Source: Blautia sp. Marseille-P3087 (GTDB taxonomy: Bacteria > Bacillota > Clostridia > Lachnospirales > Lachnospiraceae). From it: a DNA stretch of 64,000 bases. Below the pieces are notes generated by a model. The model made no database searches. It was given only the letters and a program-made list of their open reading frames with translations, and was not told where the DNA came from. Shown here one piece after another: positions 44,143 to 52,944 of the stretch. The translations under genes and the position numbers were made by a program. Every line of letters begins with the position of its first letter. The stretch's first letter is position 1. The stretch covers positions 2,968,661 through 3,032,660 of the forward strand of contig NZ_LT635539.1 of NCBI RefSeq assembly GCF_900120195.1. The letters are read 5' to 3'.

Positions 44143-44687
44143 AGGCGGTTATTTATTTTACAGAGGTTGCACAGCAGTACGAACACAAAAACATGGAGCA
44201 TATGATCGGAGAAAAGCTTCTTGAGACAGGGCTTTTGCAGGAATACGGATTGAAACTTTCGAGAGAGCCAAGGGCGACGGGAGAGCACGGAAAACCATTT
44301 TTAAGCCTGCAGCCGAAGATTCATTATAACATTACCCATTCCGGTAAGTACGTAATGTGCATCCTTGCCGGTCAGGAAGTGGGAATTGATGTGCAGCAGC
44401 ACCGTAAGGCAAATTATGAGCGGATGCTGGAACGGATGGTTCCACAGGATATGATCCGGGAGATCCTGGATGCAGATGAGCCGGAAAAAGCCTTTTTTAC
44501 ACAGTGGGTACTTCGGGAGGCCTACATCAAATGGACAGGAGAAGGACTTTCGAGAGATCTTCGAACCATCTCGCTGGATGAAGGCTCCTATATACTTTTA
44601 GATCTTGGGGAGGATTACAGTGGCGCCATATGGTCGCAGGATCCTCTTGAATTACGGTGGGAACATGTCGATGTACAGCTTCCGTAA
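44139..44687 (+). CDS. 4'-phosphopantetheinyl transferase superfamily protein
   Basis: Transfers the phosphopantetheine arm from CoA to carrier proteins. The 182-residue protein has the Sfp-type signature: HYNITHSGKYVMC near residue 66, GIDVQ near 84 (Mg-binding Asp) and FFTQWVLREAYIKWTGEGL near 109-127 (W-x3-KEAYxK form, here REAYIK). Its ATG overlaps the helicase stop. The acpP gene lies upstream in the same cluster. The carrier target, AcpP or a peptide/polyketide synthase carrier, is not decided. Confidence 0.88.
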   Translation: MKAVIYFTEVAQQYEHKNMEHMIGEKLLETGLLQEYGLKLSREPRATGEHGKPFLSLQPKIHYNITHSGKYVMCILAGQEVGIDVQQHRKANYERMLERMVPQDMIREILDADEPEKAFFTQWVLREAYIKWTGEGLSRDLRTISLDEGSYILLDLGEDYSGAIWSQDPLELRWEHVDVQLP

Positions 44688-45659
44688 ATGAAACGCCTCG
44701 CAGCGAAAACTGAGAAGAAAGGTACGGTAACTGGTACGGTGAAAAAAACAAAAGTTCAGGTTTCCATAAATTCAGGAGAGTGTATATGGGAAATTGCTGA
44801 GAGGACAGAACCTACCTGCGTGAAAAACGGAAAACTGATAGAGAAATGTAAACTTCATCAAGACACCAGAGAAACTTCAATACCTGCAACAGGTAAACAT
44901 ACTTATAAATGGGTAACAGACAAGAACCCGACGTGCGGTGCGGCAGGAAGCAAACATCAGGAATGTACAGTCTGCAAGGCAAAGGGTAGCATCGAAAAAA
45001 TTAAAGCAACCGGTAAACACAGCATGGGTGCATGGAAAGTTACCAAAGCTGCCACTGCAGTTGCAGCAGGTGTGAAAGAACGCACCTGTAAAGTATGCGG
45101 CGGTGCAAAAGAAAGGGCATCCATTGCAAAACTTAAAGCAACTCTGACTTTAAATGTTCCGGTAAACAGAACACTTCCGATGAAGATGAGACAGACTTTC
45201 CAGGCAAAAGTTTCAGGTCTTGCAAAAGGCGATAAGGTAGTGTCCTGGAGAAGCAGCAACAGAAGAGTTGCCGCAGTATCCGGAAATGGCAGGATTGTAG
45301 CACAGAGAATAGCTGGAAATGCAGTGATCACAGTAAAACTTGCAAGCGGAAAAACTGCGAAGTTTACGGTAAGAGTGCAGAGAACAGATGTTGCAACAAC
45401 AGCAATCACTGTGACAAATAAGGCAACCAGAAGAAGATTAACAGGTACAGTCAATCTGAAATTACGGAAGAACCTTGCACTGGGTGTAGGTTTAACTCCG
45501 CTTACGAGTACACAGAGAGTAACGTATTCTACTTCGAACAGCAGAATTGCAAGTGTTAATTCGAGAGGCGTTGTTACAGCAAGAAGAACCGGTACAGTGA
45601 CTATTACCGTGAGATCAGGCAGAAAGATTGCAAGAATCAGAGTAAGAGTTACAAGATAA
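44688..45659 (+). CDS. Orphan Ig-like (BIG2) domain protein without signal peptide
   Basis: A 323-residue basic protein, very rich in Arg, Lys and Thr. Residues 30-145 hold Cys-rich repeats (HQECTVCKAKG, KERTCKVCGGAKER with TGKH spacers) like those in clostridial surface proteins. Residues 150-323 form two BIG2 Ig-like domains (VSWRSSNRRVAAVSGNGRIV; TYSTSNSRIASVNSRGVVTA). The ATG directly abuts the stop of the phosphopantetheinyl transferase gene, with no ribosome binding site and no signal peptide. It may be the 3' end of a larger surface-protein gene placed here by rearrangement. A terminator follows. Confidence 0.6.
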   Translation: MKRLAAKTEKKGTVTGTVKKTKVQVSINSGECIWEIAERTEPTCVKNGKLIEKCKLHQDTRETSIPATGKHTYKWVTDKNPTCGAAGSKHQECTVCKAKGSIEKIKATGKHSMGAWKVTKAATAVAAGVKERTCKVCGGAKERASIAKLKATLTLNVPVNRTLPMKMRQTFQAKVSGLAKGDKVVSWRSSNRRVAAVSGNGRIVAQRIAGNAVITVKLASGKTAKFTVRVQRTDVATTAITVTNKATRRRLTGTVNLKLRKNLALGVGLTPLTSTQRVTYSTSNSRIASVNSRGVVTARRTGTVTITVRSGRKIARIRVRVTR

Positions 45660-45676
45660 TAAGCAATAACACGAAG

Positions 45677-45708
45677 AAACCTTCCACGGTTAATGTGGGA
45701 GGTTTTTT
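45677..45708 (+). terminator. Terminator after the Ig-like gene
   Basis: AAACCTTCCAC pairs with GTGGGAGGTTT around a 7-nt loop, then TTTT. The GGGAGG of the stem could also act as a ribosome binding site for a TTG at 45711. Confidence 0.8.
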
Positions 45709-45788
45709 CGTTGAAAGGAAAATTCCGGCAGAAGCTTTTGGTTGCCGTACTAAATTCGGATCCTTCACATATATTATGTGTAAGAGAG

Positions 45789-46715
45789 GTGAGGACAATC
45801 AGGGCGGAACAGGTACAGAATCTTTTTGCAGGGAATATCAGGAAGCTTCTTTTGGATGCAGCGCAGAATTATGAGCGGATCTATGAAATCCGCCTTAGGG
45901 TGGGACGACCGGTATTTCTCTGTTATGATGGCGGCGAAAAATTTCTCCGTACAAAAGATGCTCCCTATCTGGTGACCAGACAGGATCTTAAAGAAACACT
46001 GGAGTACATCAGTGGATATTCCCTGTATGCGTGTGAAGATGAACTGCGGCAGGGTTATATCAGTGTACAGGGCGGACACCGTGTGGGCGTGACCGGCAAG
46101 GTCATTCTCGATCAGGGAAACATCCGCAGCATCAAATATATTTCCTGTGTCAATGTCCGGCTTGCACACCAGATACTTGGGTGTGCGGATGCGGTGATGC
46201 CTTTTATCCGAAATAAAGAAAACATCTGTCATACACTTCTGATCTCACCGCCGGGCTGCGGCAAGACAACGCTTCTTCGGGATATGGTGCGCCAGATCAG
46301 CAACGGGAATGAGAAACTTCCGGGAATGACGGTCGGACTGGTTGATGAGAGGGGTGAACTGGCAGGATGTTATCAGGGAGTTCCGCAGAACGATGTGGGC
46401 ATGCGCACCGATGTGCTGGACGGCTGTCCGAAAGCAGAGGGAATGCAGCTTCTGATCCGTTCAATGTCACCGACAGTCGTAGCGGTGGACGAGCTTGGTA
46501 AAGAGGAGGATTTCCGGGCAGTGGAGTCGGTGATTCACTGTGGCTGCACACTTCTTGCAACAGCACATGGAAATTCACTCGAAGACATCATGGAGCAGCC
46601 TTTTTTTCAGAAACTGAAAAGTATGCAGGTTTTTGAACGCTACATCATACTTGGCAGACAGAAACGAAACGGAAGGAGCGTACAGATTCTGGACGGGAAG
46701 GGGAAACCATGCTGA
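45789..46715 (+). CDS. spoIIIAA: Stage III sporulation protein AA
   Basis: ATPase of the SpoIIIA-SpoIIQ channel joining mother cell and forespore, related to secretion ATPases. From GTG 45789 it is 308 residues, the usual length, with IYEIRLRVGRP at about 31-41. Walker A is SPPGCGKTTLLRD, Walker B-like is VDERGELAG, and SPTVVAVDELGK follows. The start is uncertain: the frame is open upstream to ATG 45693, and TTG 45711 has a GGGAGG site, but family alignment favours 45789. A CATATATT element at 45768 resembles a sigma-E -10 box. It is the first gene of the eight-gene spoIIIA operon. Confidence 0.93.
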   Translation: MRTIRAEQVQNLFAGNIRKLLLDAAQNYERIYEIRLRVGRPVFLCYDGGEKFLRTKDAPYLVTRQDLKETLEYISGYSLYACEDELRQGYISVQGGHRVGVTGKVILDQGNIRSIKYISCVNVRLAHQILGCADAVMPFIRNKENICHTLLISPPGCGKTTLLRDMVRQISNGNEKLPGMTVGLVDERGELAGCYQGVPQNDVGMRTDVLDGCPKAEGMQLLIRSMSPTVVAVDELGKEEDFRAVESVIHCGCTLLATAHGNSLEDIMEQPFFQKLKSMQVFERYIILGRQKRNGRSVQILDGKGKPC

Positions 46716-47227
46716 GGGCTGTCGGGGCATTCCTGGTATTTCTTGCATCTGCCGGAATGGGCTGTCAGGAGAGTCGGAAACTGTCCGAACATATACAGGC
46801 ATTGGAGGATTATTTACAAGTGATCATCTGTCTGAAAGGTGAGATTCGCTATGGAGGAAGTTCCCTTCCGGATGCGTTTTGCGAAGCTGCGATGCATTGT
46901 TCGGAGAGATATGCTGTTTTTCTTAAAACAGTATCTGAAAAAATGGAAAACCGACAGGAAGAAGATCCGGGAAGGATTGTACGCCAATGTGCAATGGAAT
47001 ATCTCAGAGAAAATGCGTTGTCAGCAGAAGAAAAGGAACGGATAGCTCAGCTTGGAGAACGGCTTGGGTATCTTGACCGGGAGATGCAGCTTCGGCAGCT
47101 TTCACTTTATGAAAGTGAATTTGAACGGATGATACAGAATGCGAAGGAGGATGCTCCGGCAAAGAAAAAAATGTATCACAGTCTGGGCATTTTCGGCGGT
47201 GCAATGATTGCGATTCTGTTTTGGTAG
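46709..47227 (+). CDS. spoIIIAB: Stage III sporulation protein AB
   Basis: A 172-residue membrane protein with similarity to GspF-type platform proteins. The N-terminal helix is AVGAFLVFLASAGMGCQ, with coiled regions and a C-terminal helix (LGIFGGAMIAILFW). SRKLSEHIQALEDYLQVII is the family's early conserved stretch (positions about 21-40). Starts inside the end of spoIIIAA (7-nt overlap). Confidence 0.93.
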   Translation: MLRAVGAFLVFLASAGMGCQESRKLSEHIQALEDYLQVIICLKGEIRYGGSSLPDAFCEAAMHCSERYAVFLKTVSEKMENRQEEDPGRIVRQCAMEYLRENALSAEEKERIAQLGERLGYLDREMQLRQLSLYESEFERMIQNAKEDAPAKKKMYHSLGIFGGAMIAILFW

Positions 47228-47255
47228 GAGGAAATCCGGGGAAAGGGGGCGTGGA

Positions 47256-47450
47256 ATGGAAGTCACGATAATATTCAAAATAGCGGCGGTCGGAATCCTG
47301 GTTTCCATTCTGTCACAGGTGCTGAAACACAGCGGAAGGGACGAGCAGGCATTTATGGTCAGTCTTGCCGGGCTTCTTATCGCTCTTTTCTGGATAGTCC
47401 CCTATATTTATGAACTGTTTCAGAGTATTCAGAAGCTGTTTGTGATCTGA
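47256..47450 (+). CDS. spoIIIAC: Stage III sporulation protein AC
   Basis: A 64-residue protein with two membrane helices: IIFKIAAVGILVSILSQVL and FMVSLAGLLIALFWIVPYI. ATG 47256 is used because AAAGGGGG lies about 8 nt upstream; the frame is open further 5' without a site. Part of the membrane channel complex. Confidence 0.93.
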   Translation: MEVTIIFKIAAVGILVSILSQVLKHSGRDEQAFMVSLAGLLIALFWIVPYIYELFQSIQKLFVI

Positions 47451-47463
47451 GAAGGGAGGCAGT

Positions 47464-47850
47464 ATGGATATCATCCGGGTTTCGATGCTTGGTATGTGCG
47501 GTGTGATCATGGGATTTTTCCTGAAAGGAACGCGTGCGGAGTATACAGCATTTATCACAATGGGAATCGGAATTATGATTCTCGGACTTGCCGTGGGAAA
47601 ACTGGAATACCTTTTTCAGACACTGGGAAATCTGCAAAAAAGTGTTTCTGTCGATCAGGAGTATTTTTACACGCTGATCAAAATGGTGGGGATCACTTAT
47701 ATCGGACAGTTTTCAGCCGGAATCTGCAAAGATGCCGGACATCAGGCAACTGCGGCGCAGATTGAGCTTTTTTGTAAATTATCGGTCATGGTCTTGAGCA
47801 TTCCGATTCTTCTGGCACTGCTTGAGACAATTCAGGAGTTTCTGGCATGA
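47464..47850 (+). CDS. spoIIIAD: Stage III sporulation protein AD
   Basis: A 128-residue membrane protein with about four helices, including MLGMCGVIMGFFLKG and FITMGIGIMILGLAVG, and the conserved stretch LIKMVGITYIGQFSAGICKD (about 76-95). GGGAGG precedes the ATG. It overlaps spoIIIAE by 4 nt. Confidence 0.94.
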   Translation: MDIIRVSMLGMCGVIMGFFLKGTRAEYTAFITMGIGIMILGLAVGKLEYLFQTLGNLQKSVSVDQEYFYTLIKMVGITYIGQFSAGICKDAGHQATAAQIELFCKLSVMVLSIPILLALLETIQEFLA

Positions 47851-49061
47851 AAGTTATCTGGCTGCTTTTATTGCTGACTTTTACATGGACATTACCATCG
47901 GCTTGTGTACGTGCAGAGACAGGGCAGATTATTGCAAAAACAGAAACAAATCCGCAATCCGACAATATGGAAACAGACCTGCAATCGGAAATGGTTCAGA
48001 CCAATACCATGCAACATCTCCTCGATGATCTGGAACTTACGCAGGTGCAAAAGATGCTGGATGACATGCTCGGAGAAAACAGTTTTTCACTTACGGATAC
48101 GCTGGTCAGTCTGACAAGAGGCGAGAAGATTTTTTCCGGCAAAGATCTGCAGGGGATTTTTTACCGCATCTTTTTTGGACAGCTTGAAAAACAAAAAGGA
48201 CTTTATATCAGGATACTGCTGCTGATTTTACTCGCGGCAGTTTTTTCGAATTTTGCAGCAGTTTTTGATAACGGACAGATCGGAGACACTTGTTTTTATG
48301 TGGTGTATTTATTGCTTTTTATGGTCTGTATGGATTCTTTTTCCGGCATGAGCCGGGCACTTCAAAATGTCCTTTCCTGGATGGCGGAATTTATGCGGGT
48401 GCTGGCTCCTGCCTATTTTCTGACAGTTTCTGTCTCAGCGGGGACGACCAGTGCGGCAGTTTTTTATGAAGGAGTGCTTTTGCTTGTCTGGCTGGTGCAG
48501 AGTCTTCTTCTTGGCATATTGCTTCCGGGAGTCGGAATGTATGTTTTGTTATCGCTTATTAACCATCTGTCAAAAGAAGAAATGCTGGATCGGATGGCAG
48601 AACTTTTAAAAACTGTCGTGAACTGGGGACTTAAGACTATGCTCGGGGCAGTTGTAGGACTTCAGGTGGTGCGTAATCTCGTGGCACCTGTTATCGACAC
48701 TCTAAAACGAAGTATGGTCGGAAAGGCAGCCGGTGCGCTTCCGGGAATCGGGAACGCAGTCAATATGGTGACGGAACTTGTGCTGACAAGTGCGGTGCTG
48801 GTGCGCAACTGTCTGGGCGTTGTGATCCTTCTGGCATTTGTGGCGGTCGGTGTCGGACCGGTGATCCATTACGGACTGCAGTCACTTGTGTATCGCTTTC
48901 TTGCGGCAGTGGCGCAGCCTGTTTCAGATAAAAGAATCGTCGAGTCACTGGCAACCATGGGGGAAGGATGTGCGATGCTTCTGAAAGTGCTTTTTACTGC
49001 GGAGGTGCTTTGCATGCTGGATTTTGTGATCCTGATGACCAGTGTGGGAGGAGGCGCATAA
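47847..49061 (+). CDS. spoIIIAE: Stage III sporulation protein AE
   Basis: The largest channel membrane protein of the operon, 404 residues: signal-like N-terminus (LLLLLTFTWTLPSACVRA), a variable extracytoplasmic segment, then about eight helices. Conserved regions include LAPAYFLTVSVSAGTTSAA near 188, NWGLKTMLGAVVGLQVVRN near 258 and PVSDKRIVESLATMGEG near 352. Confidence 0.94.
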   Translation: MKVIWLLLLLTFTWTLPSACVRAETGQIIAKTETNPQSDNMETDLQSEMVQTNTMQHLLDDLELTQVQKMLDDMLGENSFSLTDTLVSLTRGEKIFSGKDLQGIFYRIFFGQLEKQKGLYIRILLLILLAAVFSNFAAVFDNGQIGDTCFYVVYLLLFMVCMDSFSGMSRALQNVLSWMAEFMRVLAPAYFLTVSVSAGTTSAAVFYEGVLLLVWLVQSLLLGILLPGVGMYVLLSLINHLSKEEMLDRMAELLKTVVNWGLKTMLGAVVGLQVVRNLVAPVIDTLKRSMVGKAAGALPGIGNAVNMVTELVLTSAVLVRNCLGVVILLAFVAVGVGPVIHYGLQSLVYRFLAAVAQPVSDKRIVESLATMGEGCAMLLKVLFTAEVLCMLDFVILMTSVGGGA

Positions 49062-49064
49062 GAT

Positions 49065-49640
49065 ATGAAAGAATCTTTTTATCAGTGGGTAAAAACGCTG
49101 GCAGTTTTTTATATTCTTTTTTCTGCCGTTCTGCATCTGATCCCGGACTCAAAATATGAGCGTTACATCCGTTCGTTTATGGGGCTGCTTCTGATTTATA
49201 TTCTGTGTACACCTGTTTTTGCCGTTTTCGGGCGGGGGAGCGAACTGGCTGAAATTTTTTCCGACAGATATACACAGGAGATGCAGACGCTCGAAACGGA
49301 AGAAACAGAGAATCTTCAGGACTTTTATCTGCGTGAAGGTTATTGCCGGGAAATCGAAACAGAAATCGCGGCACTCTGCAAAAAAAGCGGAATAAAACTG
49401 ACTGATACAGTCGTACATATAGAAGGAGAGACGGTATCGGCAGTGCTTTATATAGAAGAAAAAATGACGGTGGAGCAGGAAAGGGGGCTGAAGGATGCGC
49501 TCGGCAGGAACTTCGGAATCGAAGAAAAAAACTGTCAGATCATGGATTCAGGGAATGAACAGGCAGAGATGGGCAGTCGTATTGCTGGCGGGACTTCTTC
49601 TGATGGTGATCTCACTTCCGGTATCAAAGGCAAACAGTGA
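49065..49640 (+). CDS. spoIIIAF: Stage III sporulation protein AF
   Basis: A 191-residue protein with two N-terminal helices (LAVFYILFSAVLHLI; FMGLLLIYILCTPVFAVFG) and a soluble C-terminal domain resembling ring-building motifs. GAGGAGGCGC lies before the ATG. Its last 49 codons overlap the spoIIIAG frame if that gene starts at 49495 (29 codons if at 49555). The extreme C-terminus (rich in Gly and Ser) looks like low-constraint sequence. Confidence 0.9.
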   Translation: MKESFYQWVKTLAVFYILFSAVLHLIPDSKYERYIRSFMGLLLIYILCTPVFAVFGRGSELAEIFSDRYTQEMQTLETEETENLQDFYLREGYCREIETEIAALCKKSGIKLTDTVVHIEGETVSAVLYIEEKMTVEQERGLKDALGRNFGIEEKNCQIMDSGNEQAEMGSRIAGGTSSDGDLTSGIKGKQ

Positions 49641-49935
49641 CACAGCAGGCGAAAAGCATCTTACGGCTTCGCAGACAACACAGGAGCAGAAGTCAGAGCT
49701 TGAAGAAAAACTGGAGAATCTTCTTGAAAATGCAGAAGGAGTCGGTAAGGTAAAAGTGATGCTTATGGAGGAAGGCGGACAGGGCGTTTATAGTGCCGGA
49801 GAAACCGAAGTTACGGGAGTCCTGATCGTGGCGGAAGGGGCAGACAACGCAGTAACTGTCCAGAAGATTCAGCAGGCAGTGATGGCATTATTTCAGATAG
49901 ATGCGCATAAAATTAGAATAATAAAAATGAAATGA
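49495..49935 (+). CDS. spoIIIAG: Stage III sporulation protein AG
   Basis: A ring-forming channel protein of 146 residues: basic N-terminus, one helix (WAVVLLAGLLLMVISLPV), then a ring-building domain (EGVGKVKVMLMEEGGQGVYS ... AVTVQKIQQAVMALF). ATG 49495 has AAAGGGGG at 7 nt; ATG 49555, just before the helix, is the alternative. Either way it overlaps spoIIIAF by 86-146 bp in another frame. It is shorter than the B. subtilis protein (about 229). Confidence 0.88.
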   Translation: MRSAGTSESKKKTVRSWIQGMNRQRWAVVLLAGLLLMVISLPVSKANSDTAGEKHLTASQTTQEQKSELEEKLENLLENAEGVGKVKVMLMEEGGQGVYSAGETEVTGVLIVAEGADNAVTVQKIQQAVMALFQIDAHKIRIIKMK

Positions 49936-49945
49936 GGAGTAAAAA

Positions 49946-50707
49946 TTGAAAAAAGTGATAAGAAAAAATCAGGTCATTATCACCTCACTGGCGATATTGA
50001 TCGCGATAGCCGGTTATCTGAACTTTGCAGATGTGGATCTGGGATTTGGTGAAAAAGAAGCAAGTACGGAGAGCAGCAGTATTCTTGATCAGGTGGATTA
50101 TGATCTGAGCGATGAGTCGGCAGCAGCAGATGAAAACAGTGTCACAGAAACTGCGGAGGGGCCGGAAGACGGCAGTACACCGGGAGAAGCCGTACTGACG
50201 GGTGCATCGGATTTTGCGGCGCAGGCGAAGCTTTCGAGGGAACAGGTGCGTTCACAGAGCAAAGCAGATCTGCAGGCAATTCTGAACAACACAGAAGTAG
50301 GGGATGACCAGAAGCAGGAAGCGGTCAATACCATGGTGCAGATGACCGAGATCGCAGAAAAAGAGGCGGCAGCAGAAATGCTTCTTGAAGCAAAAGGGTT
50401 CGAAAATGCAGTTGTCAATCTGACCGGTGAGACCGCGGATGTGGTAGTACCGGAAGCAGATCTGGAAGATTCCAGACGTGCACAGATCGAGGATATCGTA
50501 AAACGTAAGACCGGCATCGCACCGGAGAATATAGTGATCACACCATTAAATGAAAGCGAAGACACCACTGTTTCGGAAGATACATCTGTTGCGGAAGATA
50601 CGGCGGATGACGGAACGGCAGCAGAGGATCAGGCGGAAGAAACTGCTACATACGATGATCAGGAGACTTCAGGAGAGGAAATCGTGACAGAAGGGATCTA
50701 CGATTAA
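49946..50707 (+). CDS. spoIIIAH: Stage III sporulation protein AH
   Basis: Mother-cell partner of the forespore protein SpoIIQ. The 253-residue protein starts at TTG with GAGGAG 7 nt upstream. It has one helix (VIITSLAILIAIAGYLNFA), an acidic linker, and a YscJ/FliF-like ring domain: SREQVRSQSKADLQAILNNT, then AAAEMLLEAKGFENAVVNL and ADVVVPEADLEDSRRAQIED (about 155-180). A long acidic tail follows. Confidence 0.93.
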   Translation: MKKVIRKNQVIITSLAILIAIAGYLNFADVDLGFGEKEASTESSSILDQVDYDLSDESAAADENSVTETAEGPEDGSTPGEAVLTGASDFAAQAKLSREQVRSQSKADLQAILNNTEVGDDQKQEAVNTMVQMTEIAEKEAAAEMLLEAKGFENAVVNLTGETADVVVPEADLEDSRRAQIEDIVKRKTGIAPENIVITPLNESEDTTVSEDTSVAEDTADDGTAAEDQAEETATYDDQETSGEEIVTEGIYD

Positions 50708-50723
50708 ATACAGGGAATTTTCT

Positions 50724-50754
50724 TGACATCAGGGTATTCTATATACTAGAATAA
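50724..50754 (+). promoter_or_regulatory. Candidate promoter of prfC
   Basis: TTGACA followed after 18 bp by TAGAAT, about 50 bp before the GTG start of prfC. Position fits; spacer is 1 bp longer than ideal. Confidence 0.6.
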
Positions 50755-50801
50755 AAAGTTGTATAGAAATTGGAAAATGGATAATAGACAGGAGGCAAAA
50801 C

Positions 50802-52391
50802 GTGTCTAAGTATGCGAAAGAAATAGAAAAAAGAAGAACCTTTGCCATTATCTCCCACCCGGATGCAGGTAAGACGACTCTGACAGAGAAGTTCCTGCTG
50901 TATGGAGGTGCCATTAATCTGGCAGGCAGCGTTAAGGGTAAAGCCACAGCCCGCCATGCAGTATCTGACTGGATGGAAATAGAGAAAGAGAGAGGTATTT
51001 CCGTAACCTCTTCCGTATTACAGTTTCATTATGATGGGTATTGCATCAACATTCTGGATACACCGGGACATCAGGATTTCTCAGAGGATACCTATCGTAC
51101 ACTGATGGCTGCCGATTCCGCAGTCATGGTTATTGACGGAAGCAAAGGTGTGGAGGCACAGACAAGAAAGTTATTCAAAGTCTGCGTTATGCGCCACATT
51201 CCTATTTTTACATTTATCAATAAAATGGACCGTGATGCAAATGACACGTTCGACCTTCTTGATGAAATAGAAAAAGAACTCGGAATTGCGACATGTCCAA
51301 TCAACTGGCCGATCGGTTCCGGTAAGAAATTCCGCGGAGTTTATGACAGAAACACACACAAAGTCCTGACTTTCTCTGATACACAGAAGGGAACAAAGGA
51401 AGGCGTCATTGAGGAAATCAATATCGACGATGCACGTCTTGATGACATTGTAGATCCGGATCAGAGAGAACAGCTTATGGAAGAGATTGAGCTTCTGGAT
51501 GGTGCAAGCGTTGATTTTGATCAGGAACAGGTAAGTAAAGGAAACATGACACCGGTATTTTTTGGTTCTGCGCTGACAAACTTTGGTGTTGAGACATTTC
51601 TGGAGCACTTCCTCAAAATGACGACTTCTCCGCTTCCGAGAATGTCGGATGAGGGCGAGATCGATCCGATGTCTGATGATTTTTCAGCGTTTGTATTTAA
51701 GATTCAGGCAAACATGAACAAAGCACACAGAGACAGAATCGCATTTATGCGTATCTGTTCAGGAAAATTTGATGCATCTCAGGAAGTTTACCATGTACAG
51801 GGCGAAAAGAAGATGAGACTTCTCCAGCCGCAGCAGATGATGGCAGAGTCCCGTCACGTAGTAGACGAGGCATATGCCGGTGACATTATTGGTGTATTCG
51901 ATCCGGGCATCTTTTCCATCGGTGATACGATCTGTGCACCGGGTAAGAAATTTGCTTTTGAAGGAATACCGACTTTCGCACCGGAGCATTTTGCACGTGT
52001 ACGCCAGATCGATACCATGAAACGTAAACAGTTCGTCAAAGGTATCAACCAGATCGCGCAGGAAGGTGCCATTCAGATTTTCCAGGAGTTTAATACCGGT
52101 ATGGAAGAGATCATCGTCGGTGTTGTCGGTGTACTTCAGTTTGATGTTTTGAAATATCGTCTGGAAAATGAATACAACGTAGAAATCCGCCTGGAGAACC
52201 TTCCATATGAACACATCCGCTGGATCGCAAACAAAGAGCAGGTTGACGTGGCGAAGATTTCCGGAACTTCAGATATGAAGAAAGTCACGGATCTGAAAGG
52301 CAATCCGCTGCTTCTGTTTGTCAATGCATGGAGTGTGGGGATGGTTGAAGACAGAAATCCGGATCTGGTGCTTACAGAATTCAGTAAATAA
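50802..52391 (+). CDS. prfC: Peptide chain release factor 3
   Basis: GTPase that recycles RF1/RF2 after termination. The 529-residue length is typical. G1 is SHPDAGKTTLTEK (residues 18-30), G2/G3 region RGISVTSSVLQF and DTPGHQDFSEDT, G4 NKMDRDA. The EF-G-like domains II and III follow; IVGVVGVLQFDVLKYRLENE lies near residue 430. Start codon is GTG with GGAGG at 8 nt. It is monocistronic. Confidence 0.96.
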   Translation: MSKYAKEIEKRRTFAIISHPDAGKTTLTEKFLLYGGAINLAGSVKGKATARHAVSDWMEIEKERGISVTSSVLQFHYDGYCINILDTPGHQDFSEDTYRTLMAADSAVMVIDGSKGVEAQTRKLFKVCVMRHIPIFTFINKMDRDANDTFDLLDEIEKELGIATCPINWPIGSGKKFRGVYDRNTHKVLTFSDTQKGTKEGVIEEINIDDARLDDIVDPDQREQLMEEIELLDGASVDFDQEQVSKGNMTPVFFGSALTNFGVETFLEHFLKMTTSPLPRMSDEGEIDPMSDDFSAFVFKIQANMNKAHRDRIAFMRICSGKFDASQEVYHVQGEKKMRLLQPQQMMAESRHVVDEAYAGDIIGVFDPGIFSIGDTICAPGKKFAFEGIPTFAPEHFARVRQIDTMKRKQFVKGINQIAQEGAIQIFQEFNTGMEEIIVGVVGVLQFDVLKYRLENEYNVEIRLENLPYEHIRWIANKEQVDVAKISGTSDMKKVTDLKGNPLLLFVNAWSVGMVEDRNPDLVLTEFSK

Positions 52392-52467
52392 ACCTTTTAA
52401 TTTGCAGCCAGATTTGATATACTAAAACCATCAATTATTCGATTCGAAATCCGCAGGAGGAATTGAA

Positions 52468-52854
52468 ATGGCAGAAAAAAGAACAACTTATAAATTACAG
52501 GACGTAGGAGGAATCGGCGAAGTAAAGATCGCTGATGAAGTAGTTACCGTGATCGCCGGACTTGCAGCGACAGACGTAGACGGTGTTGCTTCCATGGAAG
52601 GCAATATCACAAACGAACTGGTAAGCAAACTTGGTGTCAAGAATCTTTCAAAAGGTGTTAAGGTAACCGTCCTTGAAGGTGTTGTTACCGTAGACCTGAC
52701 ACTGAACATCGAGTTTGGCAAGAATATCCTTGAAGTCAGCAAGAAAGTTCAGGACAAAGTAAAATCATCCATTGAAAATATGACAGGCCTTGAAGTTGCA
52801 GATGTAAACATCCGCATCGCAGGCGTTGATATGGAGAACGAAAAAGGAAAGTAA
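52468..52854 (+). CDS. Asp23/Gls24 family envelope stress response protein
   Basis: A 128-residue YqhY-type protein. Family features are GIGEVKIADEVVTVIAGLAA (residues 14-33), DVDGVASMEG and VQDKVKSSIENMTGLEVADVNI near the C-terminus. YqhY-like genes usually sit beside nusB and fatty-acid or xse genes; the same holds here. GGAGG precedes the ATG. Role is linked to envelope or acetyl-CoA carboxylase control in Bacillus; here only inferred. Confidence 0.92.
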   Translation: MAEKRTTYKLQDVGGIGEVKIADEVVTVIAGLAATDVDGVASMEGNITNELVSKLGVKNLSKGVKVTVLEGVVTVDLTLNIEFGKNILEVSKKVQDKVKSSIENMTGLEVADVNIRIAGVDMENEKGK

Positions 52855-52868
52855 ACCTTTCCTTTTTT
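52843..52868 (+). terminator. Terminator overlapping the Asp23-family gene end
   Basis: AAAGGAAAG pairs perfectly with CTTTCCTTT around a 5-nt loop containing the stop codon TAA, then runs into TTTTTT. Confidence 0.75.
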
Positions 52869-52944
52869 CTTTACTGTGAGAGTACTGCACAGTTATGTTT
52901 TGATAATGAATGTCTGCGTGGGCAGACATTTCCCAGGAGGAAAT

